Positions 6,295-14,011 are shown, counted from the stretch's first letter. The stretch: DNA of 18,355 bases from Rhizobium sp. Q54 (GCA_945901195.1 CAMDKB010000025.1:1-18355), one strand, 5' to 3'. A program made the numbers and translations. Notes: generated by a model not told the origin, from the sequence alone.

Positions 6295-7464
6295 TCACGC
6301 ACCCCAGACGTCTCCAGCCACTTTCGCCAGCAAGGCCAGTTTCTTTTCCTGATCGTCTATCGTCAGTGGATTGCCGCCGATGGAGCTTGCAAATCCGCAT
6401 TGCGGCGAGATAGCGAGTTGCTCCAGCGGCACATGCTTTGCTGCAGCTTCGATGCGGCGCTTGAGATCGTCTGCAGATTCCAGCACCGGGCTTTTGCTCG
6501 ACATGATGCCGATGACGACAGTCTTGCCCTTAGGCAGCAAGCGCAAAGGATCGAAACTGCCGGCGCGGTCTGTGTCATATTCCAGAAAATAGCCATGGAC
6601 GTTGATCTTGTTGAACAGCACATCTGCGACAGGATCATACCCGCCCTCCGCTGCCCAATGTCCCTCGCGATTGCCTCGGCATTGATGCATGGTCAAAGTG
6701 ACATGCGCAGGCGCGGCTTCGATCACCTCGTTCATGCGCTGCGCATATTGCAGCAGCAATTGATCGGGTTCGACGCCCCAGCCCTGCACAGTCGCGCGAT
6801 GGCGGGGGTCGCAGAGAAAGGCGATGGCCGTGTCGTCAAACTGGATATATGTCGCGCCTGCATCGGCCAGTGCAGTGACTTCCTGCCTGTAAGCCTGCAC
6901 GATATCGGCCCAGAAAATCTCCGGGTCCTTGTAATGGCCACCCCGCAAACCGTTGTCGCCGCCGCTGTACATGTGCAGCAGAACAGGCGCGGGGATGGTG
7001 ACTTTCGGCGTGAGCTTTGTATTGGCTTTGAGAAACTCGAAGGCCCGCACCGTGGCGCTGGGTTTCCAGCGGATCGGCCCATTCATCCATAGCCGCGAAA
7101 AAGGTTTTTCCGAGCCGTCCTTGTTGCGCCATGTGAATTCGGTCGTGCCGAGTCTGTCAGCTGTCACCCCATCCCATCCCATGATGAGATCGAGCCACCA
7201 GCTGCGGCGGCGGAATTCGCCATCGGTGGCAAGCTTGAGTCCCGCGCGCTCCTGCAGCGCAATCACCTCGCGTACGCATTCGTCTTCAATGGCGCGCAGC
7301 GACGCGTTATCATGCGGGCCAAGATGTTGATCCGGCGTCTGCGGGCCAAGCAGTTTCTCGCGGCCTTCGCGCAGTTTCTGGGGCCGCAAAAGTGAGCCGA
7401 CATGATCAGCGCGAAAGGGGGGCTTCGTGTTGACAAAGCTTTTTTGCAAAGTTTGGGTCGTCAT
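6295..7464 (-). CDS. MetE-like cobalamin-independent methyltransferase (single-domain)
   Basis: The 389-aa protein corresponds to the C-terminal catalytic half of cobalamin-independent methionine synthase; it lacks the N-terminal half found in full-length MetE (about 750 aa). The opening FRADHVGSLLRP and the segment TYIQFDDTAIAF are typical. The four zinc/thiolate ligands are visible: H260 and C262 (MHQCRGN), E295 (GYFLEYD) and C356 (SPQCGFAS). Relatives such as Bacillus YxjG/YxjH are thought to methylate homocysteine or a related thiol; the methyl donor here is unknown. Start ATG has GAGGA six bases upstream. It follows the TauD-like gene by 115 bases on the same strand and converges with moaB. 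Confidence 0.9.
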   Translation of the reverse strand: MTTQTLQKSFVNTKPPFRADHVGSLLRPQKLREGREKLLGPQTPDQHLGPHDNASLRAIEDECVREVIALQERAGLKLATDGEFRRRSWWLDLIMGWDGVTADRLGTTEFTWRNKDGSEKPFSRLWMNGPIRWKPSATVRAFEFLKANTKLTPKVTIPAPVLLHMYSGGDNGLRGGHYKDPEIFWADIVQAYRQEVTALADAGATYIQFDDTAIAFLCDPRHRATVQGWGVEPDQLLLQYAQRMNEVIEAAPAHVTLTMHQCRGNREGHWAAEGGYDPVADVLFNKINVHGYFLEYDTDRAGSFDPLRLLPKGKTVVIGIMSSKSPVLESADDLKRRIEAAAKHVPLEQLAISPQCGFASSIGGNPLTIDDQEKKLALLAKVAGDVWGA

Positions 7465-7579
7465 GGTGTCCTCGTGTGGTCTGCGTTCTCAAATGAAGGC
7501 GGCTGTTGAAGAAAAAAATTGCGGAGGCGTCTTGATGGAAGCGGGCTGGACCTATCGCATTCCATCCGTTTCCCTTTAT

Positions 7580-8545
7580 TCACATTTCGTGCTGGCGCTT
7601 CGGTCTGTCCTTGAAGCTCATCACGGATGGTGCTTTCAGCTTGCGCAATTCCTCGGGCGCCGCCACCGCGCCTGTGCCCAAAGGTCTGTCCCCCTGGATG
7701 GTGACGCGCTCCATCATGCGCCGTTGCGGATAATAATCATGCACAGCCGCGTGCTGCAGTGATCGGTTATCCCAGAACACCAGCATGTCGGGCTCCCAGC
7801 GATGCCGGTATTGATGCTCGAGCATGTTCACGCAGCGGCAAAGACGATCAAGTAGATCGCGGCTTTCGCTCTCTTCCATGCCTTTTATGGAAAGCGTGAA
7901 CTGCGGATTGACGAAGAGCGATTTCTTGCCGGTGACAGGATGCACACGCACAACGGGATGCGTCACAGGCCGATAGATTTCCTCATAGGCGCGCAGGCGC
8001 TTCCTGCCCTCTTCGCTGCCCTCGAACAATTGCTTGAACGGTTTGAAATCGTGCACGGCTTCAAGCCCGTCGATGAATTTTTGCAGCCGGCCCGAAAGAC
8101 CGTCATACGCAGCGCTCATCGAGCAGAAAACTGTGTCGCCGCCGATTTCCGGGATGATCTTGGAGCAGAGCATCGTACCCATCGGCGGGCATTCGCGAAA
8201 TGTTTCGTCAGAATGCCAGATATCAGTTGGCGGCGGCGGATTGCCTTCCTTGTTGTCGTAGACGATCAGCTCAGGCTGTTCCTTGCCGCTCGTGGAAAAC
8301 GGATGCACGGTGAGCTCGCCGAACATCCGCCCGAAGCGCTTGAGATCTTCAGATGAGATTTTCTGGTTGGGAAACACCAGCACGCCATGTTCTGCATGCG
8401 CTTGTTTGATCGCCTCGAATGTCGCGGCATCCACGGGCTTGGTCAGATCAACGCCCGTGACTTCAGCCGCCAGAAACGCGCCGATGCGCCGCAGCTTGAT
8501 GGGCGAGGCAGCAACGGATGAAAGATGTGGCGCAGGCGATGTCAT
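7580..8545 (-). CDS. TauD/TfdA-family 2-oxoglutarate-dependent dioxygenase
   Basis: The 321-aa protein is a non-heme Fe(II), 2-oxoglutarate-dependent dioxygenase of the taurine/2,4-D dioxygenase family. The iron triad is visible: H111 and D113 in WHSDETF and H265 in RSLQHAAVHDYYP. Arginines at 275-280 (QRRMMER) are placed to bind 2-oxoglutarate. The N-terminal GAFLAAEVTGVDLTKPVD and the central VFPNQKISSEDLKRFGRMFGEL are family hallmarks. The substrate cannot be told; taurine itself is only one possibility. GGGAGG lies just upstream of the ATG. The 165 bases between it and the FrnE-like gene hold no other gene. A CATAAT box at about 8571-8576 (minus strand) is a weak possible -10. Confidence 0.93.
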   Translation of the reverse strand: MTSPAPHLSSVAASPIKLRRIGAFLAAEVTGVDLTKPVDAATFEAIKQAHAEHGVLVFPNQKISSEDLKRFGRMFGELTVHPFSTSGKEQPELIVYDNKEGNPPPPTDIWHSDETFRECPPMGTMLCSKIIPEIGGDTVFCSMSAAYDGLSGRLQKFIDGLEAVHDFKPFKQLFEGSEEGRKRLRAYEEIYRPVTHPVVRVHPVTGKKSLFVNPQFTLSIKGMEESESRDLLDRLCRCVNMLEHQYRHRWEPDMLVFWDNRSLQHAAVHDYYPQRRMMERVTIQGDRPLGTGAVAAPEELRKLKAPSVMSFKDRPKRQHEM

Positions 8546-8710
8546 AAAGGCCTCCCGGAGTTTTCCTGCGCTGATTATGCAGCCTTTGGCGCATCACTTC
8601 CAGCCCCTTGTTCTTCACCACCGCCGTCCAAAGCTGGCGTTCAAAGCCGGCAACCTGAGGCGCGCGGGTGCGTCCCCGAACACATTGATCAACTTCAGCG
8701 CCGGAAAGTC

Positions 8711-9382
8711 TCACGCTGCGGCGACTGGCTCCATCGCCTGCCGCATGGCTTGCGCAATCACTTCGGCCGGTTGCGCGCCGGAAGCGCCGACACGGCTGTT
8801 GAAGATGAAGAAGGGCACTCCGTTGATGCCCATGCGTTGGACGTTCTCGATTTCCTCGCGTACTTCAGCTTCGTCCGTATCGCCTGCGAGCAGGCGCAGC
8901 ACTGTATCGCGATCAAGTCCATGGGCTGCGCCGGTGTCCGCCAGCACCTGGGGGTCGCCAATATCCACGCCCTCGATGAAGAACAGCGTGAGCAGCTTTT
9001 CTTTCACCGCGCCCTGGCTGCCTGCAGCCTGCGCCCAACGCAGCAGCCGGTGCGCATCCAGAGTGTTGGGTGAAATCTTGATCTTGCCGAATGCGAAGGG
9101 GATGCCGACTTCCTCGCCAAGCTTCTCAAGCCGGCCATACATATCTTTTGCGCGGGTCGCACCGAACTTGCGATTGAGGTATTCCTCGCGGGCAATTCCG
9201 CCTTTGGGAATGGTGCCATCGAGCTGGAACGGCCGCCAGAAGACGGAAGAGGGAATGTCCGGCGTCAGCGCCAGCGCCTGTTCAAGCCGCCGCTTGCCGA
9301 CGAAACACCAGGGGCACACCACGTCCGACACGACGTCAATGCGTACATGGTCCATCGCCTGCATAGATTGAACATCACTCAT
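8711..9382 (-). CDS. DsbA-family thioredoxin-fold oxidoreductase (FrnE / HCCA-isomerase-like)
   Basis: The 223-aa protein starts MSDVQSMQAMDHVRIDVVSDVVCPWCFVGKRRL. The CPWC pair (C23, C26) follows the first strand, as in FrnE-like proteins and 2-hydroxychromene-2-carboxylate isomerases of the DsbA clan. A helical insertion (about 50-150) and the cis-proline loop GVPFFIF are also present. There is no signal peptide, so it is probably a cytoplasmic disulfide oxidoreductase/isomerase or a glutathione-dependent isomerase. The ATG at 9382 is chosen over a longer frame start at 9490 because the extra residues lie inside the upstream gene and are not family-like. Its start overlaps the end of the ANL-like gene by eight bases (ATGAGTGA), so translation is coupled. 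Confidence 0.92.
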   Translation of the reverse strand: MSDVQSMQAMDHVRIDVVSDVVCPWCFVGKRRLEQALALTPDIPSSVFWRPFQLDGTIPKGGIAREEYLNRKFGATRAKDMYGRLEKLGEEVGIPFAFGKIKISPNTLDAHRLLRWAQAAGSQGAVKEKLLTLFFIEGVDIGDPQVLADTGAAHGLDRDTVLRLLAGDTDEAEVREEIENVQRMGINGVPFFIFNSRVGASGAQPAEVIAQAMRQAMEPVAAA

Positions 9383-10589
9383 GGTCACCCTCGCTGCCTT
9401 GCGATATGGCCGCCCCTTCAATGGCGACAACACTATCGAGCCTGCCGTTGGCAGCAAGATAATGCAGCTTGCGCCGTGCCGCCACCACATCGCGCCCGTC
9501 GAGGTTCAGCACATGCTGGGTGGTGAGTGGCGCGATGCGCGCGCCGCCCGGCAGGCGCGGTTCGGCGATCACGGCGATTTCGCCAATGGCATAAAGATCG
9601 GTCACGGGAACGGCTGAATCAAGCATGCCACCGGGCGGCTCTGCCGACATATCCGCAGGCATTTGCTTGAAGCGCGAGAGAAATATCATTGATGCCAGGT
9701 AGTGCGGGTCAATCAGCCCCGCCGCATCAAAATCCTCGCTGAGCATTGCCGGCGCAACGAGATGCACGGGATGCATCGCCTCGATCATGGCAAGCAATGT
9801 CGTGGAATCGAACGGCCCGTGCAGGATCAGCGGCGCGCCGGCAATCAGCGCTGCGGCAGGTCCGATCGCCAGACCCGCAAAACTTGCCGGCAGGATTGTC
9901 GAGACGAGAGGAATATGCGTGCCGATCTGCGCGCGTGTTACAAAATCCAGCGCAGCGGCCACAATCGTGCGCTGGCGATGGAACACGCAGCGCGCAGTGA
10001 TGTCGCGGGTGATGATGCGCGCATGCAGGCTATGGCCGCCAGCGGCAGTTTCTTCCTGCATCGCTCCGTTCGTTTGAAGGGGATCCAGCAGCACAGCACC
10101 GTCGACCGTGGTGTTGCCAAGCGCGGCGACCACGCGCACACGCTCGGCGCGCGCCGCTGTCCGCAACAATTCACTGGCTATATCAAGATCGCCACAGGCT
10201 GGCTCGGCCGCCAGCGCCACCGCGCCAGTATCGATGGCAAATTCAGCGAGTTCCTCGGCGGGCAGATAGGGCGCCGCAATAGCCACATCGAGCCCTGCGC
10301 GTAATGCCCCGGTTATGGCGACGATGCAGGCCGCAGAGGCTGTCGCGATCACAAGAATGCGCTCGCCGGGCATCAGGCCCAGATCGCGCCATGAAGCGGA
10401 CATGGCCGCGACGCGTCGCTCGAGCATGGCGAACGTCAGCGATTTCGATGCATCGCTGCTGTCATGGAAGGCGATGCGATCCGGGCGAAGTTTCGCCGCG
10501 CCGCTGATCAGCGAACTGAAATCAAGCCGGGCGAGCGGATCGCCCGATTCGATTGCCGATGTATCCGTCGTGCCGGGGAGGGCCGTCAT
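9375..10589 (-). CDS. Degenerate ANL-superfamily (acyl-CoA ligase-like) protein
   Basis: The 404-aa product resembles the N-terminal domain of AMP-forming ligases: DFSSLISGAAKLRPDRIAFHD, SLTFAMLERRVAAMSASWRDLGLMPGERILVI, ALRAGLDVAIAAPYLPAEEL, and a later block IAEPRLPGGARIAP. The phosphate loop (T-S-G-T-T-G-x-P-K) is missing; in its place runs a stretch with HSLHARIITRD. The YGxTE motif appears only as DLYAIGE. The STGD aspartate motif and the C-terminal lysine subdomain are absent, and the protein is about 100-150 aa short. It is unlikely to make acyl-adenylates and may be a divergent relative with another role. The ATG at 10589 has GAGG eight bases upstream and overlaps TAA of the bridging ORF. 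It overlaps the FrnE-like gene at its end. Confidence 0.75.
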   Translation of the reverse strand: MTALPGTTDTSAIESGDPLARLDFSSLISGAAKLRPDRIAFHDSSDASKSLTFAMLERRVAAMSASWRDLGLMPGERILVIATASAACIVAITGALRAGLDVAIAAPYLPAEELAEFAIDTGAVALAAEPACGDLDIASELLRTAARAERVRVVAALGNTTVDGAVLLDPLQTNGAMQEETAAGGHSLHARIITRDITARCVFHRQRTIVAAALDFVTRAQIGTHIPLVSTILPASFAGLAIGPAAALIAGAPLILHGPFDSTTLLAMIEAMHPVHLVAPAMLSEDFDAAGLIDPHYLASMIFLSRFKQMPADMSAEPPGGMLDSAVPVTDLYAIGEIAVIAEPRLPGGARIAPLTTQHVLNLDGRDVVAARRKLHYLAANGRLDSVVAIEGAAISQGSEGDHE

Positions 10590-10630
10590 TACAGATGCCT
10601 CATTGTCGATAATATCGAAGTCTTGTTCAT
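10589..10630 (-). CDS. 13-codon bridging ORF (possible coupling/leader peptide)
   Basis: Between the YejA-like gene and the ANL-like gene the minus strand reads ATG at 10630 through TAA at 10589, encoding MNKTSILSTMRHL. Its ATG overlaps the upstream stop as ATGA, and its stop overlaps the next start as TAATG. GGAAGAAA sits about seven bases before its ATG. The arrangement could carry ribosomes from one gene to the next. Being only 13 codons long it may also be chance. Confidence 0.35.
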   Translation of the reverse strand: MNKTSILSTMRHL

Positions 10631-12495
10631 GGCGATTTCTTCCACCATGTTTCCAGCGCCTGCCCGAACAGAGGATTGCCATAGCGCGGCAGACGCGACG
10701 GATAGGCAAGTTCACGCGAATAGACGAACCATTGTTCGGGCTTGTGAAAGAGCGGTACGATGTAGAAGCCAGATTGCAAAACCCGATCATAGGCGCGCAC
10801 GGCGTCGCGGAAATCGGCCGGGTCAAGGGCGTTCAGCATGGCGGCGATCAGTCCATCGAGCGCCGAATTTTTTGCCCCGGTCAGATTGAACGAGGATTCC
10901 ACGGAAGCGCTTTGCGTCGACCAGCGGTTGCGTTGCTCGTTCCCCGGCGAATTGGAAGCGATCCAAGCACCGAACGTCACGTCGAAATCGAATTTCTGCC
11001 GCCGTCGTTGATATTGCACCAGATCGACCTGGCGCACGCGTGCCTCTATGCCCGCACGCTTGAGCGATTGCGCATAGATCAGCGCGAGCCGTTCCTGTTC
11101 GCGTTCGGTTGTCATGATTTCGAAGGTGAGCTGACGCCCGGATTTATCACGTAACTGCCCCTGCGCCAGCGTATAGCCAGCCTGCATCAGCAAATCGATC
11201 GCGCGGCGCGCCAGTGTCCGGTCGAGCCCGCTGCCATCGCTGACTGGGGGAGCCCATTTGCCTTCAAGAATGTCGTTGCGTACAGCGCCCGGGTAGGGCG
11301 CAAGCAATGCACGTTCCTTGTCGCTCGCAGGCCTTCCCGTTGCGGCGAGCTCGGTCTCGTCGAAAAAACTTTTGGTGCGGCGATAGAGCCCGCCATAAAG
11401 ATTGGCATTGATCCACTCAAAATCGAACAGCAGGACCAGAGCCTCGCGCACACGGATGTCCTGAAACACCGGCCTTCGCGTATTGAGGGCGAGGCCCTGC
11501 ATGCCCTTGGCGCCGCCGCCCGGCAAGGCTGTCTTGATGATGCGGCCATCGCCGATAGCGGGAAAACTATACCCGCTCAGCCATTTCGTTGGATCAGTTT
11601 CCTCGCGATATTCCACAGCGCCAGCCTTCAGCGATTCGTAGAAAGTCGTGGCGTCGCGGAAATAATCAAAGCGAATGTCGTCGAAATTGTAAAAGCCCCG
11701 GCTGACAGGCAGATCCTTCGCCCAATAAGCGGGATTGCGCGCAAGCTGAACAGACTGGCCCGGCTTGACCTGCTTGACTACATAAGGGCCGGAAGCGATG
11801 GGGATAGCCAGCGAGGCATTTTCGAATTTTTCCGAATCAACCGCGTGGCTTGGCAACACCGGCATCAGCGCCAGGATCAACGGGAGTTCCCGGTCGCCTG
11901 CCGTGGAAAGATCGAAACTGACAGTCAGATTGTCTGGAGTGTCTATCCCTTTGACCAGCTGAAACGCGGCGCGATGTTGCGGTCGCCCTTTCCTGCCGAG
12001 CAGTTCGAAGGAGAAGCGAATATCTTTCGATGTGATCGGCGTATTGTCGGAAAATCTGGCTGCCGGATTGAGGCGGAAAGTTACACTGTCGCGCGAAGGC
12101 GTTGTTTCCACTTTTTGCGCAATCAGCCCGTAGAGCGTGAAGGGCTCATCCAGCGAACGCATCATCAGCGTCTGATAAACCGGGCCAACCAGGCCTTGCG
12201 CCGCTGAACCTGCTTTCAGGTTGAATGGATTAAGGCTGTCAAACGTGCCTTGCAGGCCGAGCAGCACGCTGCCACCTTTGCGCGCATCCGGATTGGCATA
12301 GGGAAAATGGCTGAAATCCGGTGGAAGAGCCGGTTCGCCATGCATGGCGATGCCATGTTGCCCTTGCGCACCGGCGGGCGAAGGTAAGCCAGCCAAAATC
12401 AGCGCAGCCGCAACCATCATCGCCGCAGGCGTGCTTAAAGATTTGGGCGTAAACGGCATGAACATGCTGGTCCGGCGAATCGCTGCGACTTCCAT
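10627..12495 (-). CDS. Family-5 extracellular solute-binding protein, YejA-like
   Basis: The 622-aa product is a periplasmic binding protein of the oligopeptide/YejA (SBP_bac_5) family used by ABC importers. Family landmarks: HGIAMHGEPALPPDFSHFPYANPDARKGGSV, LNPFNLKAGSAAQGLVG, VYQTLMMRSLDEPFTLYGLIAQ, VTFRLNPAARFSDNTPITSKDIRFSFE, and the C-terminal YIVPLFHKPEQWFVYSRELAYP. A hydrophobic stretch (about 24-43, ending SPAGAQ) is the signal peptide. The start at 12495 has no clear ribosome site; ATG at 12465 gives a more normal signal peptide length and may be the true start. No permease or ATPase genes adjoin it; instead it is followed through the bridging ORF by the ANL-like gene. The ligand is unknown, though peptides or microcin-like compounds are usual. 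Confidence 0.92.
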   Translation of the reverse strand: MEVAAIRRTSMFMPFTPKSLSTPAAMMVAAALILAGLPSPAGAQGQHGIAMHGEPALPPDFSHFPYANPDARKGGSVLLGLQGTFDSLNPFNLKAGSAAQGLVGPVYQTLMMRSLDEPFTLYGLIAQKVETTPSRDSVTFRLNPAARFSDNTPITSKDIRFSFELLGRKGRPQHRAAFQLVKGIDTPDNLTVSFDLSTAGDRELPLILALMPVLPSHAVDSEKFENASLAIPIASGPYVVKQVKPGQSVQLARNPAYWAKDLPVSRGFYNFDDIRFDYFRDATTFYESLKAGAVEYREETDPTKWLSGYSFPAIGDGRIIKTALPGGGAKGMQGLALNTRRPVFQDIRVREALVLLFDFEWINANLYGGLYRRTKSFFDETELAATGRPASDKERALLAPYPGAVRNDILEGKWAPPVSDGSGLDRTLARRAIDLLMQAGYTLAQGQLRDKSGRQLTFEIMTTEREQERLALIYAQSLKRAGIEARVRQVDLVQYQRRRQKFDFDVTFGAWIASNSPGNEQRNRWSTQSASVESSFNLTGAKNSALDGLIAAMLNALDPADFRDAVRAYDRVLQSGFYIVPLFHKPEQWFVYSRELAYPSRLPRYGNPLFGQALETWWKKSP

Positions 12496-12525
12496 CCTGC
12501 AAGTTTAGGGACTTAAGCCGCGCGC

Positions 12526-12555
12526 GTCAGCAATTCCCGCAGCATTCCCGCTGAC
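12526..12555. repeat. Inverted repeat plus tandem near-repeat upstream of the YejA-like gene
   Basis: GTCAGC (12526-12531) and GCTGAC (12550-12555) form a perfect six-base inverted repeat with an 18-base gap. Inside lie two near-copies, AGCAATTCCCGC (12529-12540) and AGCATTCCCGC (12541-12551). The site is between divergent genes, 30-60 bases upstream of the minus-strand start, and may be an operator. Confidence 0.35.
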
Positions 12556-12645
12556 GAAGCGGCTGAATCGATACATTTTGCCTATATAGCGTCGGGGGGC
12601 TGGAAAGCGCGGCGGGAAAGCTTTATGAGCCCTGCAGTCAATTTA

Positions 12646-12664
12646 TCGCCTCAATCTGAGGCGA
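12646..12664. promoter_or_regulatory. Hairpin in the ialB-like leader
   Basis: TCGCCTCA-ATC-TGAGGCGA is a perfect eight-base stem with a three-base loop, about 85 bases upstream of the IalB-family start. No T-run follows, so it is not a terminator. It may be an mRNA leader structure or a protein binding site. A possible TATATA -10 lies upstream near 12582-12587 without a convincing -35. Confidence 0.4.
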
Positions 12665-12748
12665 AGAGCGGGCGACGGCGGATGGCTCCCGAATGAAGGG
12701 CTACTTTTGCTTTTGCTCCGTTCATCCGGAAAACCGAAAGGACTTTTT

Positions 12749-13477
12749 ATGGCTCACCTTCAAAAGCGTACCGGCCTTGCCACGGCTTTGCTCGCTGTAC
12801 TCGCTCTTGCTGGCGGCGAAGTGCTCGCGCAGGCAAAGAAAACGCCGACCCAGAAGCCCGCTGACCCAGCCCCTGCCGCCCAGCCCGCCACACCGGGCGG
12901 CGCCCAGCCGCAGGATAACAAGGTGGAATTGAAGCCGGCCCAGCCGCAATGGACCAAGGTCTGCGGCAAGGATGAGGCTGCCGGCAAGGAGATCTGCTAC
13001 ACGACCCGTGATTTTGGCACCGATCCCAATGCGGCTCCCGTCCTCGCGCTCGCCGTTTATGATGTGAAGGGCGACGAAACCAAGGTCGTGCGGCTGCTGA
13101 TGCCAGTTGGCCTCATGCTTGAGCCCGGCTTCCGCTTTGGCGTCGACAAGGGCGCCAATCTGGAAGGCAAGTTCCAGATCTGCTTCCCGAACGGTTGCTT
13201 CGCCGAAGCCAAGGTAAAGGTCGCCACCATCAATACGCTCAAGAAGGGCACGTTGATGAATGTTTTCGTCAAGAATCAGGTCAACAACGAAGTGCAGTTC
13301 GTCCTGCCGCTCGACGGTTTTGGTCCTGCCTTCGACGGCCCTGCGGTCGATCCGAAGGTGCTGCAGGCACAGCAGGAACAGGCCCAGAAAGAGGCTACGG
13401 AATTGCAGAAAAAGCTTGAAGAATCGGCAGCCAAACAACGTGATGGCATCGCCGGCGGCGCCGCAGCTCCCAAATAA
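12749..13477 (+). CDS. Invasion-associated locus B (IalB) family exported protein
   Basis: The 242-aa product has a signal peptide (about 1-28, ending EVLAQA) and a Pro/Ala/Gln-rich linker (about 30-58). An IalB domain follows: PQWTKVCGKDEAAGKEICYTT, LALAVYDVKGDETKVVRLLMPVG, GFRFGVDKGANLEGKFQICFPNGCFAE, LKKGTLMNVFVKN, and QFVLPLDGFGPAFDG. Two cysteine pairs (in VCGK..EICY and QICFPNGCF) probably form disulfides in the periplasm. The C-terminus is a Gln/Glu/Lys helix likely to be coiled coil (LQAQQEQAQKEATELQKKL). IalB is linked to erythrocyte invasion in Bartonella, but homologues are widespread in non-pathogenic Hyphomicrobiales, with unknown function. The ATG at 12749 has AAAGGA six bases upstream. 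A strong terminator follows. Confidence 0.93.
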   Translation: MAHLQKRTGLATALLAVLALAGGEVLAQAKKTPTQKPADPAPAAQPATPGGAQPQDNKVELKPAQPQWTKVCGKDEAAGKEICYTTRDFGTDPNAAPVLALAVYDVKGDETKVVRLLMPVGLMLEPGFRFGVDKGANLEGKFQICFPNGCFAEAKVKVATINTLKKGTLMNVFVKNQVNNEVQFVLPLDGFGPAFDGPAVDPKVLQAQQEQAQKEATELQKKLEESAAKQRDGIAGGAAAPK

Positions 13478-13500
13478 GGCTTTCCGCACAGGGACAAACG

Positions 13501-13531
13501 AAAAGGCCGGAGGTAATCCTCCGGCCTTTTT
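13501..13531. terminator. Strong bidirectional Rho-independent terminator
   Basis: AAAAGGCCGGAGG (13501-13513) pairs perfectly with CCTCCGGCCTTTT (13518-13530) around a TAAT loop. A T-run follows on the plus strand, and the A-run on the other side gives a T-run on the minus strand. It lies between the converging IalB-family gene and hspQ and should end both transcripts. Confidence 0.93.
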
Positions 13532-13573
13532 CATTTTCTATCCGGCGGAGGCTGCGCCAGTTCCCTGCACAGC

Positions 13574-13903
13574 TCAATTCGCCAGCTGACGTTTCATCTT
13601 GTAGGAGCCGTCGCGACTGCGGGTAAACATCTCGCCAATCTGGGGATGGCGCACCGGCTCGCGCGAATTGTCCGCCAGCAGATTCTGCTCTGACACATAG
13701 GCGATATATTCGGTTTCCTCGTTTTCAGCGAAGAGGTGGTAGAATGGCTGGTCTTTGCGCGGGCGCACCTCCTCGGGAATGGACATCAACCATTCGTCGG
13801 TATTGTTGAACTCTGGATCGATGTCGAAAATCACGCCCCGGAATGAAAATTTCCGGTGCTTCACGACCTGACCCAATCCGAACTTTGCTGTTTGCGCCTT
13901 CAT
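13574..13903 (-). CDS. hspQ: Heat shock protein HspQ
   Basis: The 109-aa protein matches HspQ (YccV-like, hemimethylated-DNA-binding domain family): MKAQTAKFGLGQVVKHRKFSF, then RGVIFDIDPEFNNTDEW, RPRKDQPFYHLFAENEETEYIAYVSEQNLL, and HPQIGEMF. In E. coli HspQ is a heat-induced protein that promotes Lon proteolysis and stimulates turnover of mutant DnaA. The start at 13903 is chosen because MKAQTAKFG is the conserved opening; MVRV at 13915 is an alternative, and the frame extends further only into the divergent promoter region. GGTGAG lies just upstream. It converges on the strong terminator and diverges from nhaA. Confidence 0.93.
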   Translation of the reverse strand: MKAQTAKFGLGQVVKHRKFSFRGVIFDIDPEFNNTDEWLMSIPEEVRPRKDQPFYHLFAENEETEYIAYVSEQNLLADNSREPVRHPQIGEMFTRSRDGSYKMKRQLAN

Positions 13904-13928
13904 CACTCTCACCATAGTGGGAAAATAC

Positions 13929-13954
13929 CTATCGGGGCATGCTCGGCAGGTCAA
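13929..13954 (-). promoter_or_regulatory. Candidate (possibly heat-shock) promoter for hspQ
   Basis: On the minus strand TTGACC (plus 13949-13954) is followed 11-12 bases later by CCCCGATAG (plus 13929-13937). This resembles the -35 and C-rich -10 of RpoH promoters and sits about 25 bases before the hspQ ATG. The call is weak and rests partly on what HspQ does elsewhere. Confidence 0.35.
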
Positions 13955-13993
13955 CAACTCCCGTAACAGGGGGAGATACCGGTTGGACCTGCC
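13945..13993. repeat. Nested inverted repeat between hspQ and nhaA
   Basis: GGCAGGTC (13945-13952) pairs with GACCTGCC (13986-13993). AAC/GTT extends the stem across one bulged base. Inside lies a second small stem, CTCCC (13958-13962) with GGGAG (13971-13975). A six-base hairpin, TGCCCG/CGGGCA (13994-13999 and 14012-14017), follows immediately. The outer arms overlap both candidate -35 regions. Confidence 0.45.
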
Positions 13994-14011
13994 TGCCCGC
14001 TGAACTATGTT
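13983..14011 (+). promoter_or_regulatory. Candidate promoter for nhaA
   Basis: TTGGAC (13983-13988) and TATGTT (14006-14011) are 17 bases apart and about 40 bases upstream of the nhaA ATG at 14052. The -35 lies in the right arm of the nested inverted repeat. Confidence 0.4.

Noticed and set aside
7465..7579. SAM-type riboswitch ahead of the MetE-like gene
   Set aside because: The region was read for the short SAM-II pattern common in alphaproteobacteria; its conserved blocks are not there.
8283..9371. Long plus-strand open frame (362 codons) opposite the TauD-like and FrnE-like genes
   Set aside because: It runs antisense to two clear enzyme genes and across their gap, and its Ser/Arg/Pro-rich product has no recognisable domain.
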